From Streptomyces sp. D2-8 (GTDB lineage Bacteria > Actinomycetota > Actinomycetes > Streptomycetales > Streptomycetaceae): a stretch of 64,000 nucleotides of DNA. How positions within the stretch are numbered: position 1 is the stretch's first letter; the number at the start of each line of letters is the position of its first letter. A program made the position numbers and the translations under genes. Positions 7,405 through 13,982 of the stretch are shown here, piece by piece. The notes beneath the pieces were generated by a model that saw nothing but the letters and a program-made list of their open reading frames with translations, made no database searches and was not told the origin of the DNA. The stretch spans positions 1 through 64,000 of the forward strand of contig NZ_JAAHBP010000010.1 in assembly GCF_023184515.1 (NCBI RefSeq), read 5' to 3'.

Positions 7405-9252
7405 ATGTGTGGAATCGTGGGTTACGTGGGGCCGCAGTCCGCGCTCGAGGTCGTGATGGCCGGGCTGAAGCGGCTGGAGTACCGGGGGTACGACTCGGCG
7501 GGCGTCGCCGTCCTGGCCGACGGCGGGCTGGCGACGGCGAAGAAGGCCGGGAAGCTGCTCAACCTGGAGAAGGAGCTGGACGGCAGGCCGCTGCCGACCG
7601 GCGCGACGGGCATCGGGCACACCCGGTGGGCCACGCACGGCGGGCCGACGGATGCCAACGCCCACCCGCACATCGACAACGCGGGCCGGGTCGCGGTGGT
7701 GCACAACGGCATCATCGAGAACTTCGCCCTGCTGCGTGCCGAGCTGGCGGAGCGCGGCCACGAGCTGGCCTCCGAGACGGACACCGAGGTCGTGGCGCAT
7801 CTGCTCGCCGAGGAGTTCTCCTCCAGTGCGGATCTCGCCGAGGCGATGCGGCTGGTGTGCCGACGGCTGGAGGGCGCGTTCACCCTGGTCGCGGTGCATG
7901 CCGACGAGCCGGACGTGGTGGTGGGCGCGCGGCGGAACTCGCCGCTGGTGGTGGGCGTCGGTGAGGGCGAGGCCTTTCTCGCCTCGGACGTCGCCGCGTT
8001 CATCGCCCACACGCGCTCGGCGATCGAGCTCGGGCAGGACCAGGTGGTGGAGCTGCGCCGGGACGGCGTGACGGTGACGGGCTTCGACGGCCGCCCGGCC
8101 GACGTGCGGTCGTACCACGTGGACTGGGACGCGTCGGCCGCGGAGAAGGGCGGCTACGACTACTTCATGCTCAAGGAGATCGCCGAGCAGCCCAAGGCGG
8201 TCGCCGACACGCTCCTGGGCCGGATCGACGGTTCCGGTTCGCTGAGGCTCGACGAGGTGCGGATCCCTCAGGGGGTGCTGCGCGAGATCGACAAGGTCGT
8301 CATCGTCGCGTGCGGTACGGCCTTCCACGCCGGGATGATCGCCAAGTACGCGATCGAGCACTGGACGCGGCTGCCCTGCGAGGTGGAGCTGGCGAGCGAG
8401 TTCCGCTACCGGGACCCGATCCTGGACGCGCAGACGCTCGTCATCGCCATCTCCCAGTCCGGCGAGACCATGGACACGCTGATGGCGCTGCGGCACGCAC
8501 GCGAGCAGGGCTCCAAGGTGCTGGCGATCTGCAACACCAACGGTTCGACGATTCCGCGCGAGTCGGACGCGGTGCTGTACACGCACGCCGGGCCGGAGGT
8601 GGCCGTCGCCTCGACCAAGGCGTTCCTGACGCAGCTCGTGGCGTGCTACCTGGTCGCCCTGTACCTGGGCCAGGTGCGCGGCACCAAGTGGGGCGACGAG
8701 ATCCGGGCGGTGATCCGCGACCTGTCCTCGATCGCCGGTGCGGTGGAGCAGGTGCTGGGCACGATGGAGCCGGTACGGGAGCTGGCACGCTCGCTGGCCT
8801 CGAAGAAGACGGTGCTGTTCCTCGGGCGGCACGTGGGGTATCCGGTGGCGCTCGAAGGCGCGCTGAAGCTCAAGGAACTCGCCTACATGCACGCGGAGGG
8901 GTTCGCGGCCGGGGAGCTGAAGCACGGGCCGATCGCGCTGATCGAGGAGGACCTGCCGGTCGTCGTGGTCGTGCCCTCGCCGCGCGGGCGGTCGGTGCTG
9001 CACGACAAGATCGTGTCCAACATCCAGGAGATCCGGGCGCGGGGTGCGCGGACGATCGTGATCGCGGAGGAGGGGGACGAGGCGGTGGTGCCGTACGCCG
9101 ACCATCTGGTCCGGATCCCGGTCACTCCGACGCTGCTCCAGCCGATGGTGGCGACCGTGCCGTTGCAGGTGTTCGCCTGTGAGCTGGCCACGGCCCGGGG
9201 CAACGAGGTGGATCAGCCCCGGAACCTGGCGAAGTCGGTGACGGTGGAGTAG
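7405..9252 (+). CDS. glmS: Glutamine-fructose-6-phosphate transaminase (isomerizing)
   Basis: GlmS makes glucosamine-6-phosphate from fructose-6-phosphate and glutamine, the entry to UDP-GlcNAc. The 615-residue product begins MCGIVGYVG, so Cys2 is the N-terminal glutaminase nucleophile after Met removal. The glutaminase domain shows GHTRWATHGGPTDANAHPH and the sugar isomerase domains show ACGTAFHAG, ISQSGETMDT and ELKHGPIALIEE. The C-terminus, NEVDQPRNLAKSVTVE, is canonical. The last 40 bases overlap the antisense DUF397 gene. No glmS ribozyme or long leader is present; the start looks leaderless. Confidence 0.97.
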   Translation: MCGIVGYVGPQSALEVVMAGLKRLEYRGYDSAGVAVLADGGLATAKKAGKLLNLEKELDGRPLPTGATGIGHTRWATHGGPTDANAHPHIDNAGRVAVVHNGIIENFALLRAELAERGHELASETDTEVVAHLLAEEFSSSADLAEAMRLVCRRLEGAFTLVAVHADEPDVVVGARRNSPLVVGVGEGEAFLASDVAAFIAHTRSAIELGQDQVVELRRDGVTVTGFDGRPADVRSYHVDWDASAAEKGGYDYFMLKEIAEQPKAVADTLLGRIDGSGSLRLDEVRIPQGVLREIDKVVIVACGTAFHAGMIAKYAIEHWTRLPCEVELASEFRYRDPILDAQTLVIAISQSGETMDTLMALRHAREQGSKVLAICNTNGSTIPRESDAVLYTHAGPEVAVASTKAFLTQLVACYLVALYLGQVRGTKWGDEIRAVIRDLSSIAGAVEQVLGTMEPVRELARSLASKKTVLFLGRHVGYPVALEGALKLKELAYMHAEGFAAGELKHGPIALIEEDLPVVVVVPSPRGRSVLHDKIVSNIQEIRARGARTIVIAEEGDEAVVPYADHLVRIPVTPTLLQPMVATVPLQVFACELATARGNEVDQPRNLAKSVTVE

Positions 9253-9446
9253 TCGCCCTTGAGGGCGTCGACGAAGGCGGCGAAGGCTCTGGTCGGGACG
9301 GTGACGGTTGCCCTGGCCGGGGCTTTTGAGTCGCGGATGGCTATGTGGGTGGCCGAGTTGGAGATCTCCATACAGTTGTTGCCGTCCCCGCCGCCGGAGT
9401 AGGACGACTTCCGCCAGGTGTCAGGAGTGGTCACGGTGTGCCTCAC
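9213..9446 (-). CDS. DUF397 domain protein of a whiJ-type regulatory cell
   Basis: The 77-residue product has the DUF397 pattern: WRKSSYSGGGDGNNCMEI, then IAIRDSKAP, then VPTRAFAAFVDALKG. Such small proteins pair with an XRE/DUF5753 regulator in Streptomyces, and this one overlaps that gene's stop by four bases, so they are translationally coupled. After ALKG it has 13 extra residues (DYSTVTDFARFRG) encoded antisense to the end of glmS, which suggests an older stop was lost when the cell landed against glmS. The family's biochemical role is not settled; some members act in developmental control. Confidence 0.88.
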   Translation of the reverse strand: MRHTVTTPDTWRKSSYSGGGDGNNCMEISNSATHIAIRDSKAPARATVTVPTRAFAAFVDALKGDYSTVTDFARFRG

Positions 9447-10297
9447 ATTTCCTTGGCCAGGTTGTGGATGAAGTCCCGCGACCTCACGGGATCGAGCGCT
9501 ACCGCCTCTACCCTACGGAAGACTGTTCGAAAGACGCTGAGCTGAGCTTCGGAATCGATGAATACCGTGCCGTGGGGTGCGTCGCGGACGGCCGTGTCCA
9601 GCTTGGGGACCGTGCCACCGGCCAGCATCATGGTGCTCCAAGTCCCGCCGAAGCCGTCGAGGTCGAAGGGGATGACGTGCACGGTGACGTGCTCCGCCTC
9701 GGAGAGTTCCAGGACCCGGCCGAGCTGGGCTCGTGAGGTGGCTCGGTCTCCGACCCGGATGCGCAGTGCGGCCTCGTGAATGAGCGCCTTGTACGGGATG
9801 GGAGAGGGGCCCTCGATGACCGTTCTGCGCTGCATCCGGTGTTGGACGCGTAGCTCCAGGTCCTCGCGGGAGAGTTCGGGGACCCGGGAGGAGAAGGCGG
9901 CGTGCGCGTAGTCCTCGGTCTGAAGCAGGCCGGGGATGAACAGGAACTCCACGTCGTAGCGGTAGGTGGCGTGATGCTCCAACTCGGCGATATCCAGGAA
10001 GGGGGAGGGTAGAAGGCCGCGGTACTCCTCCCACCAGCCGCGTGTGCGATCTGTTGCCATCGTTACGAGTGCGTCGATCAACTCAGCCTCTGCACAGGCA
10101 TAGTTGGAGGCCAGACGGCGCAGACGCTTCTCGCTCACGCCGGTGAGGGCGGACTCGATCTGAGTGATCTGCGCGGAGCTCACCCCGAGCAGGGCGGCTG
10201 CCTCGCGGCCCGTGAAGCCGGCCGCATCGCGAAGCCGGCGCACTTCGATGCCCAGGCGCATCTGGCGCGCTGTGGGTTCGCGCCTCAACCCCGCCAT
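9443..10297 (-). CDS. XRE-family regulator with DUF5753 domain (WhiJ-like)
   Basis: The 284-residue product has an N-terminal helix-turn-helix (residues about 14-70: LGIEVRRLRDAAGFTGREAAALLG, SSAQITQIESALTGVSEKRLRRL) and a C-terminal DUF5753 domain from about residue 90, including the typical IPGLLQTEDYAHA and the end segment SRDFIHNLAKEM. GAGGAG precedes the ATG. Proteins of this architecture are DNA-binding regulators whose activity is modulated by a partner DUF397 protein, here the next gene. A divergent ATPase gene 210 bases away completes the usual three-gene set. A 6-bp inverted repeat in the divergent region may be its operator. Confidence 0.9.
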   Translation of the reverse strand: MAGLRREPTARQMRLGIEVRRLRDAAGFTGREAAALLGVSSAQITQIESALTGVSEKRLRRLASNYACAEAELIDALVTMATDRTRGWWEEYRGLLPSPFLDIAELEHHATYRYDVEFLFIPGLLQTEDYAHAAFSSRVPELSREDLELRVQHRMQRRTVIEGPSPIPYKALIHEAALRIRVGDRATSRAQLGRVLELSEAEHVTVHVIPFDLDGFGGTWSTMMLAGGTVPKLDTAVRDAPHGTVFIDSEAQLSVFRTVFRRVEAVALDPVRSRDFIHNLAKEM

Positions 10298-10368
10298 GTG
10301 CTGCTCCTCGGTTCAACGCGCCTGTGAGCGCGACTCGTTCGGGTGCCAGGTTACGCGATCAGCTTGCG

Positions 10369-10388
10369 AGACCTTTAAATCGAGGTCT
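10369..10388. promoter_or_regulatory. Candidate operator, inverted repeat AGACCT-N8-AGGTCT
   Basis: Perfect six-base arms AGACCT and AGGTCT flank the AT-rich spacer TTAAATCG in the 210-base region between the divergent XRE regulator and ATPase genes. Binding by the XRE protein is an inference from position only. Confidence 0.35.
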
Positions 10389-10507
10389 ACCGTCAGTGAT
10401 GTTCTGAATGCGTAGCGAAAGCGCACCGCTCCGTCATGCCGTGACGGTCGCGGCAATGACATCGCCCGCACATCGCAACCTTCCATCCTCTCGAACGGAG
10501 TTCACGC

Positions 10508-10927
10508 ATGCCCGAACGCGAGTCCAGCGAGCCCTGGGAGTACACCCTGTACATCCCGAACGACCTGCGTGCCGTCACGGTCAGTCGTCGTACCCTCCGC
10601 CTGATCCTCACGATGCACGGGCTGATCCGCCTGGGCGATGTGGCCGAACTGCTGGCGGCCGAGCTGGTCTCCAACGCCGTGCGTCACACCAAGGGGCCCG
10701 CCGCCCTGCGCGTGCGATGGTCGGCCGGGGTGCTGCGGATCGGAGCGTGGGACGCCGACCCGGAGCCGCCCGAGCCGCCAGGGTCGTTCGAGCAGGCCGG
10801 CGACTCGGAGGAGGGGCGGGGACTCGCGCTGGTCCGGGCGTGTTCCGACCTGTGGGGCTGGCAGCCGCTGACGAGGGACGGCAACCGGGGCAAGTACGTG
10901 TGGTGCGAGCTGACCTCGGCGGCGTGA
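10508..10927 (+). CDS. RsbW-like ATP-binding protein (HATPase_c anti-sigma type)
   Basis: The 139-residue product is a stand-alone GHKL ATPase domain. The N box is ELVSNAVRHT (about residues 52-61), the G1 region is GAWDADPEPPEPP and the G2 region is EEGRGLALVRACSDLWGW. Streptomyces has many such proteins; some are anti-sigma kinases, but most are uncharacterised and sit next to XRE/DUF397 pairs as here. The ATG has GGAG eight bases upstream. No anti-anti-sigma or sigma gene is adjacent, so I infer that it works with the divergent regulator rather than with a sigma factor. Confidence 0.88.
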   Translation: MPERESSEPWEYTLYIPNDLRAVTVSRRTLRLILTMHGLIRLGDVAELLAAELVSNAVRHTKGPAALRVRWSAGVLRIGAWDADPEPPEPPGSFEQAGDSEEGRGLALVRACSDLWGWQPLTRDGNRGKYVWCELTSAA

Positions 10928-10995
10928 ACGTTTTAGCGCCCTTCGAAAGAGTGAACGTACTGCCTTCACCCGGATAAATCACCCCTTGATCCAAC

Positions 10996-11001
10996 TAGGT
11001 T
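10996..11001 (+). promoter_or_regulatory. -10 hexamer TAGGTT, leaderless start of the Rpn-like gene
   Basis: TAGGTT ends six bases before the ATG at 11008, with no ribosome binding site. Confidence 0.5.
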
Positions 11002-11007
11002 GCACAC

Positions 11008-11961
11008 ATGGTCACATCAGCTCACGAGGGCATGCACCGCATCTTCCAGGAGCGGCCCGAGATACTGGCTCCCGTGTTCGGGGTATTGGGTGTCCCGTTA
11101 TCCGCGAAGGCGACCGTGGACGCGGTCACGACCGACGTGACGGAGGCCCGGCCGCTGGAGCGACGCGTGGACACAGTGCTGCGCGTCGGCCCGTCCGATG
11201 GCGAGGACTTCCTTCTCGCCATCGAGTCGAAGTCGGGCAAGGTCGCGGGCAAGGAGCGTAGCTGGGCGTACTACGTCGCCTTCCTCCAGGCGAAGTACGG
11301 CCTGCCCGTTCTGCTTCTCGTGGTCTGTCAGGACAGAGTCACAGCCAAGTGGGCGGCCGGTCCCTTCGACTGCGGCACACGGGGTTGGACGGCGCAGCGG
11401 ACCCACCCGCTGGTCGTCGGGCCGGAGAACCTGCCGGTGATCACCGACGCCCGGACCGCGGCGAAGAACCTCGCGCTGGCCGTACTCTCCGCCCTGGCGC
11501 ACGCCCGTAGTGCGGATTCCGACGCCATACTGAAGGCGCTGACAACCGCCCTTCATGAGACGCGCACAACGGACCCTGAAACCGCCGACTACTTCTACGA
11601 CTTCCTGGAAATCAGCCTGGGCGACAGCCCAGCCGGAAAGAAACTGAAGGAAATCATGTCGTTCGTCAACTACTTCCCCGGCCGGGGGACGGTCCGTGAG
11701 ACGGCCTACCTCGAAGGCAAGGCAGAAGGCAAAGCAGAAGGCAAGGCGGAAGGCAAGGCCGAGGGGGAGGCCAAGGGCATCCTGTACGTACTGGACGTGC
11801 GCGGTATCCCCGTACCGGACTCCGTGCGCGAGCGCATCACGACCTGCACGGACCTGGGGCGTCTTGATGCGTGGCTGGAGCGTTCCCGCACCGTCGCGCG
11901 CGCGGAGGACCTGTTCGTCCAGGACCCGGAGGTCCCGGGGACCGGACCCGGACAGGCCTAG
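11008..11961 (+). CDS. Rpn-like PD-(D/E)XK nuclease family protein with GKAE repeats
   Basis: The 317-residue product has a PD-(D/E)XK-type core near the N-terminus: RRVDTVLRV (Asp about 55), then LLAIESKSGK, where E73 and K75 fit the E-x-K motif. This matches the Rpn/YhgA family, once annotated as transposase-related and now known to include DNA endonucleases. Near residues 236-252 a 12-base unit is repeated about four times to give GKAE repeats, followed by a C-terminal segment resembling the repeat-adjacent tails of other Rpn proteins. The start looks leaderless. The next gene begins two bases after the stop. Nuclease activity is inferred. Confidence 0.7.
   Translation: MVTSAHEGMHRIFQERPEILAPVFGVLGVPLSAKATVDAVTTDVTEARPLERRVDTVLRVGPSDGEDFLLAIESKSGKVAGKERSWAYYVAFLQAKYGLPVLLLVVCQDRVTAKWAAGPFDCGTRGWTAQRTHPLVVGPENLPVITDARTAAKNLALAVLSALAHARSADSDAILKALTTALHETRTTDPETADYFYDFLEISLGDSPAGKKLKEIMSFVNYFPGRGTVRETAYLEGKAEGKAEGKAEGKAEGEAKGILYVLDVRGIPVPDSVRERITTCTDLGRLDAWLERSRTVARAEDLFVQDPEVPGTGPGQA
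11715..11768 (+). repeat. In-frame tandem 12-bp repeat (GKAE)
   Basis: Four to five near-identical 12-base units of the form GAAGGCAAGGCA encode EGKA repeats in the Rpn-like gene. Third-position differences between units (aag/aaa, gca/gcg/gcc) show they have begun to diverge. Confidence 0.85.
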
Positions 11962-11963
11962 CG

Positions 11964-12407
11964 TTGGCCGACGAGCAGGACAGTCAGCAGGACGGGCCTT
12001 CAGAGCTGCTCGACCTGTACAGGTTCACGGCTGTGTGCCTTGCGCTGGGCATTCCCCCGCACAAGGTGGCGGGGGATTTCCGGTTCGGGCTGGAGGGGCT
12101 CAGACAGAGCGGAGTCGTCCCCTTGGAGGACCTGGCCCTCGTGCACGCACGCGCGGCGGGGGAGGTCGAACACCCCGAGCGGTGGGCGGCGGGTTTCACC
12201 GCCGGATACCACTCGGCCTGGGCCGCAGCGGTCCTGCGTGTCCTGGAGGCGCGCGGTGTCGAGTTCTCGAAGCACCTCCACCGCGGTCTCCACCTGTGTT
12301 CCGACGCGGACAGGCTCACCCGCTTACTCGACCGTGCCGTCACCGCGACTCACGAAGCCGACCTGGTCGCCGGGGAGCCGAGCCCGCGGGCGCCGGACGG
12401 CCCGTAG
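11964..12407 (+). CDS. Unknown protein coupled to the Rpn-like gene
   Basis: I do not recognise this family. The 147-residue product begins at TTG 11964, two bases after the stop of the Rpn-like gene; no ATG or GTG gives a better N-terminus. It is predicted soluble and mostly helical, with an acidic N-terminus (ADEQDSQQDGPSELLDLYR), the motif LGIPPHKVAGDFRFGLEGLRQSG, then HPERWAAGFTAGYHSAWAAAVLRVLEARG. Tight spacing implies co-expression with the nuclease-like protein, so a partner or control role is possible but unproven. Confidence 0.6.
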   Translation: MADEQDSQQDGPSELLDLYRFTAVCLALGIPPHKVAGDFRFGLEGLRQSGVVPLEDLALVHARAAGEVEHPERWAAGFTAGYHSAWAAAVLRVLEARGVEFSKHLHRGLHLCSDADRLTRLLDRAVTATHEADLVAGEPSPRAPDGP

Positions 12408-12410
12408 GGT
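12405..12410 (+). promoter_or_regulatory. -10 hexamer TAGGGT, leaderless start of acpS
   Basis: TAGGGT overlaps the stop of the preceding gene and ends seven bases before the acpS ATG at 12418. There is no ribosome binding site. Confidence 0.55.
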
Positions 12411-12417
12411 GCTGCCC

Positions 12418-12789
12418 ATGAGCATCATCGGGGTCGGCATCGACGTTGCCGAGATCGAGCGGTTCGCGGCTTCACTGGAGCGTACGCCCGCGTTGGCCGA
12501 GCGGCTGTTCGTGGAGCGGGAGTTGTTGCTGCCCAGCGGGGGGCGGCGGGGGGTCGCCTCGCTCGCCGCGCGGTTCGCGGCCAAGGAGGCGCTGGCCAAG
12601 GCGCTCGGCGCTCCGTCCGGACTGCTGTGGACGGACGCCGAGGTGTGTGTCGAGGACAGCGGGCAGCCCCGGCTGCGGGTGAGCGGGACGGTGGCCGCGC
12701 GCGCCGCCGAGCTCGGCGTGCGGAGCTGGCACGTGTCCCTGAGCCATGACGCGGGGGTGGCCTCCGCGGTGGTGATCGCGGAAGGCTGA
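12418..12789 (+). CDS. acpS: Holo-[acyl-carrier-protein] synthase
   Basis: AcpS transfers 4'-phosphopantetheine from coenzyme A to acyl carrier proteins of fatty acid synthesis. The 123-residue product begins MSIIGVGIDVAEIERF, where Asp9 is the metal ligand, and continues to RFAAKEALAKALG, which holds the second metal ligand (Glu). The end SLSHDAGVASAVVIAEG is typical. The length is standard. It lies upstream of nnr and alr on the same strand, but a minus-strand patch (12794-13816) separates them. Confidence 0.95.
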   Translation: MSIIGVGIDVAEIERFAASLERTPALAERLFVERELLLPSGGRRGVASLAARFAAKEALAKALGAPSGLLWTDAEVCVEDSGQPRLRVSGTVAARAAELGVRSWHVSLSHDAGVASAVVIAEG

Positions 12790-12793
12790 GGCG

Positions 12794-13066
12794 TCAGGCC
12801 AGGGACCAGATCAGCGTGATCGTGCCGATGAGGCCGATCGCGCCCAGGGTCGTCCCGGCCGCCGCCGGCCACAGTCGGCCCGTCCCCTTACGGGCGTAGT
12901 GGACGCCCATCGTCCCGAACGTCACCGCGAGGGCGCCGGCCAGCACCGTCCACGGGATCAGGAACGCCCAGGTGCCCACCGCCGAGAAGGCGCCGAGGAT
13001 CAGGGCCGTGGGGCCGAGGGCGGTGGCGGGGCTGTCGGTGTCGCCGGGTGCTGTCGAGCTGGTCAT
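12794..13066 (-). CDS. Small three-helix membrane protein (DUF4190-like)
   Basis: The 90-residue product has a short polar N-terminus (MTSSTAPGDTDSPATALG) and three hydrophobic segments: ALILGAFSAVGTWAFLIP, VLAGALAVTFGTMGVHYA and AAGTTLGAIGLIGTITLIW. The middle loop GVHYARKGTGR fits DUF4190-like membrane proteins. The frame could start at 13099, but the ATG at 13066 has AAGGGGG about 14 bases upstream and avoids the palindromic operator at 13084-13101. That operator directly precedes this gene, so it is probably repressor-controlled. Function unknown. Confidence 0.7.
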   Translation of the reverse strand: MTSSTAPGDTDSPATALGPTALILGAFSAVGTWAFLIPWTVLAGALAVTFGTMGVHYARKGTGRLWPAAAGTTLGAIGLIGTITLIWSLA

Positions 13067-13083
13067 GTCTCGCCGATCCCCCT

Positions 13084-13101
13084 TTTTGAACGAGTTCAAA
13101 A
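13084..13101. promoter_or_regulatory. Palindromic operator, TetR-type
   Basis: TTTTGAAC and GTTCAAAA form perfect 8-base arms around a two-base centre. The site lies 18 bases before the start of the small membrane protein and 11 bases beyond the end of the beta-helix gene. The sequence resembles operators of TetR-family repressors, but no TetR gene exists in the window. Confidence 0.6.
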
Positions 13102-13111
13102 TACGGCTCGA

Positions 13112-13816
13112 TCATACGCCCGGGAGCAGGAGGCCGGACTCGCCGACGTTGCGGGCCGTCACCGTGCCGATGGTGATGCCGTCGACGCCGTAGGTCTCGA
13201 CCGCGTGGCTGGACGCGCCGGAGACGTAGACGTTGTCGATGCGGACGTTGCGCGTCCACTGGCTGGTGTCGCCGCGGTTGTCGACGCGGACGCCCAGGCC
13301 GCGGGAGAGGCGCATGTCGATCTGGCCGAGCACCACGTTCTGGACGTTGCGCAGGAAGATGCCGTACAGCGGGGTGCCGGTGAGCTTGAGGTTCTGGACC
13401 TCGACGTCGCGGGTGCCGCGTGAGTAGACCGGTGCCTGGTCGCCCGAGCCGCTGCCGGTGACGTTGATGGTGCCGCAGACGTCGAGGACGGTGTAGCTCG
13501 GCAGCGAGATGCGTGAGCCCGCCGGGACCGAACCCGAGCCGCGGACCACGACCCGTTCCTTCGATGTGCGCCCGGAGGTGAGGCTGTTGACGGCCGCCTG
13601 GACGGCCGCGCGCATGTCGGTGCCGGTGTAGACCGTGCTGCCGCCGCGCCGGGCGGTCCAGTTGCCGCCGCTCTGCACGGCCTCGGCCTGGTAGGAGCCG
13701 TCTCCGCAGGCCAGTGCACGCGTGGGGGCGGCCGTGGCGGGGGCGGTCAGGGCGCCGGCGGCGGTGAGGAGGGCGGTGGCACCGGCGGCGGCCAGTAATG
13801 CGGCTCTGCGTCCCAT
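13112..13816 (-). CDS. Secreted right-handed beta-helix protein, probably C-terminally shortened
   Basis: The 234-residue product has a signal peptide (MGRRAALLAAAGATALL, cleavage near ATAAPTRA, about residue 35) and then a right-handed parallel beta-helix region with regular valine-rich rungs: VEVQNLKLTG, VQNVVLGQIDM, VRIDNVYVSG, ITIGTVTARNVG. It looks like a pectate-lyase-fold protein acting outside the cell. The reading frame stops abruptly in GESGLLLPGV, in the middle of a rung, which suggests a lost C-terminal half. A LacI-type palindrome lies 35 bases upstream of the start. Substrate unknown. Confidence 0.65.
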   Translation of the reverse strand: MGRRAALLAAAGATALLTAAGALTAPATAAPTRALACGDGSYQAEAVQSGGNWTARRGGSTVYTGTDMRAAVQAAVNSLTSGRTSKERVVVRGSGSVPAGSRISLPSYTVLDVCGTINVTGSGSGDQAPVYSRGTRDVEVQNLKLTGTPLYGIFLRNVQNVVLGQIDMRLSRGLGVRVDNRGDTSQWTRNVRIDNVYVSGASSHAVETYGVDGITIGTVTARNVGESGLLLPGV

Positions 13817-13850
13817 GGGGGGCCTCGGTTTCGTCGGACGTGGGGAGTGT

Positions 13851-13862
13851 GCAAGCGCTTTC
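13851..13862. promoter_or_regulatory. LacI-type operator GCAAGCGCTTTC
   Basis: The palindromic core AAGCGCTT with GC/TC flanks matches the general LacI-family operator pattern. It sits 35 bases upstream of the secreted beta-helix gene, in its probable promoter region, and suggests carbohydrate-responsive repression. Confidence 0.5.
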
Positions 13863-13982
13863 TGCGCGGCCGGGAGTCTGGCAAAGGGGCGGCGGAGCGT
13901 CAATGGAGGCGACACGGATCGCAGGTGCGGGAGACGCGTGTGAGGGGGAGTGGTCCGGCGGTCGTGCGGGAAACTCGACCGC

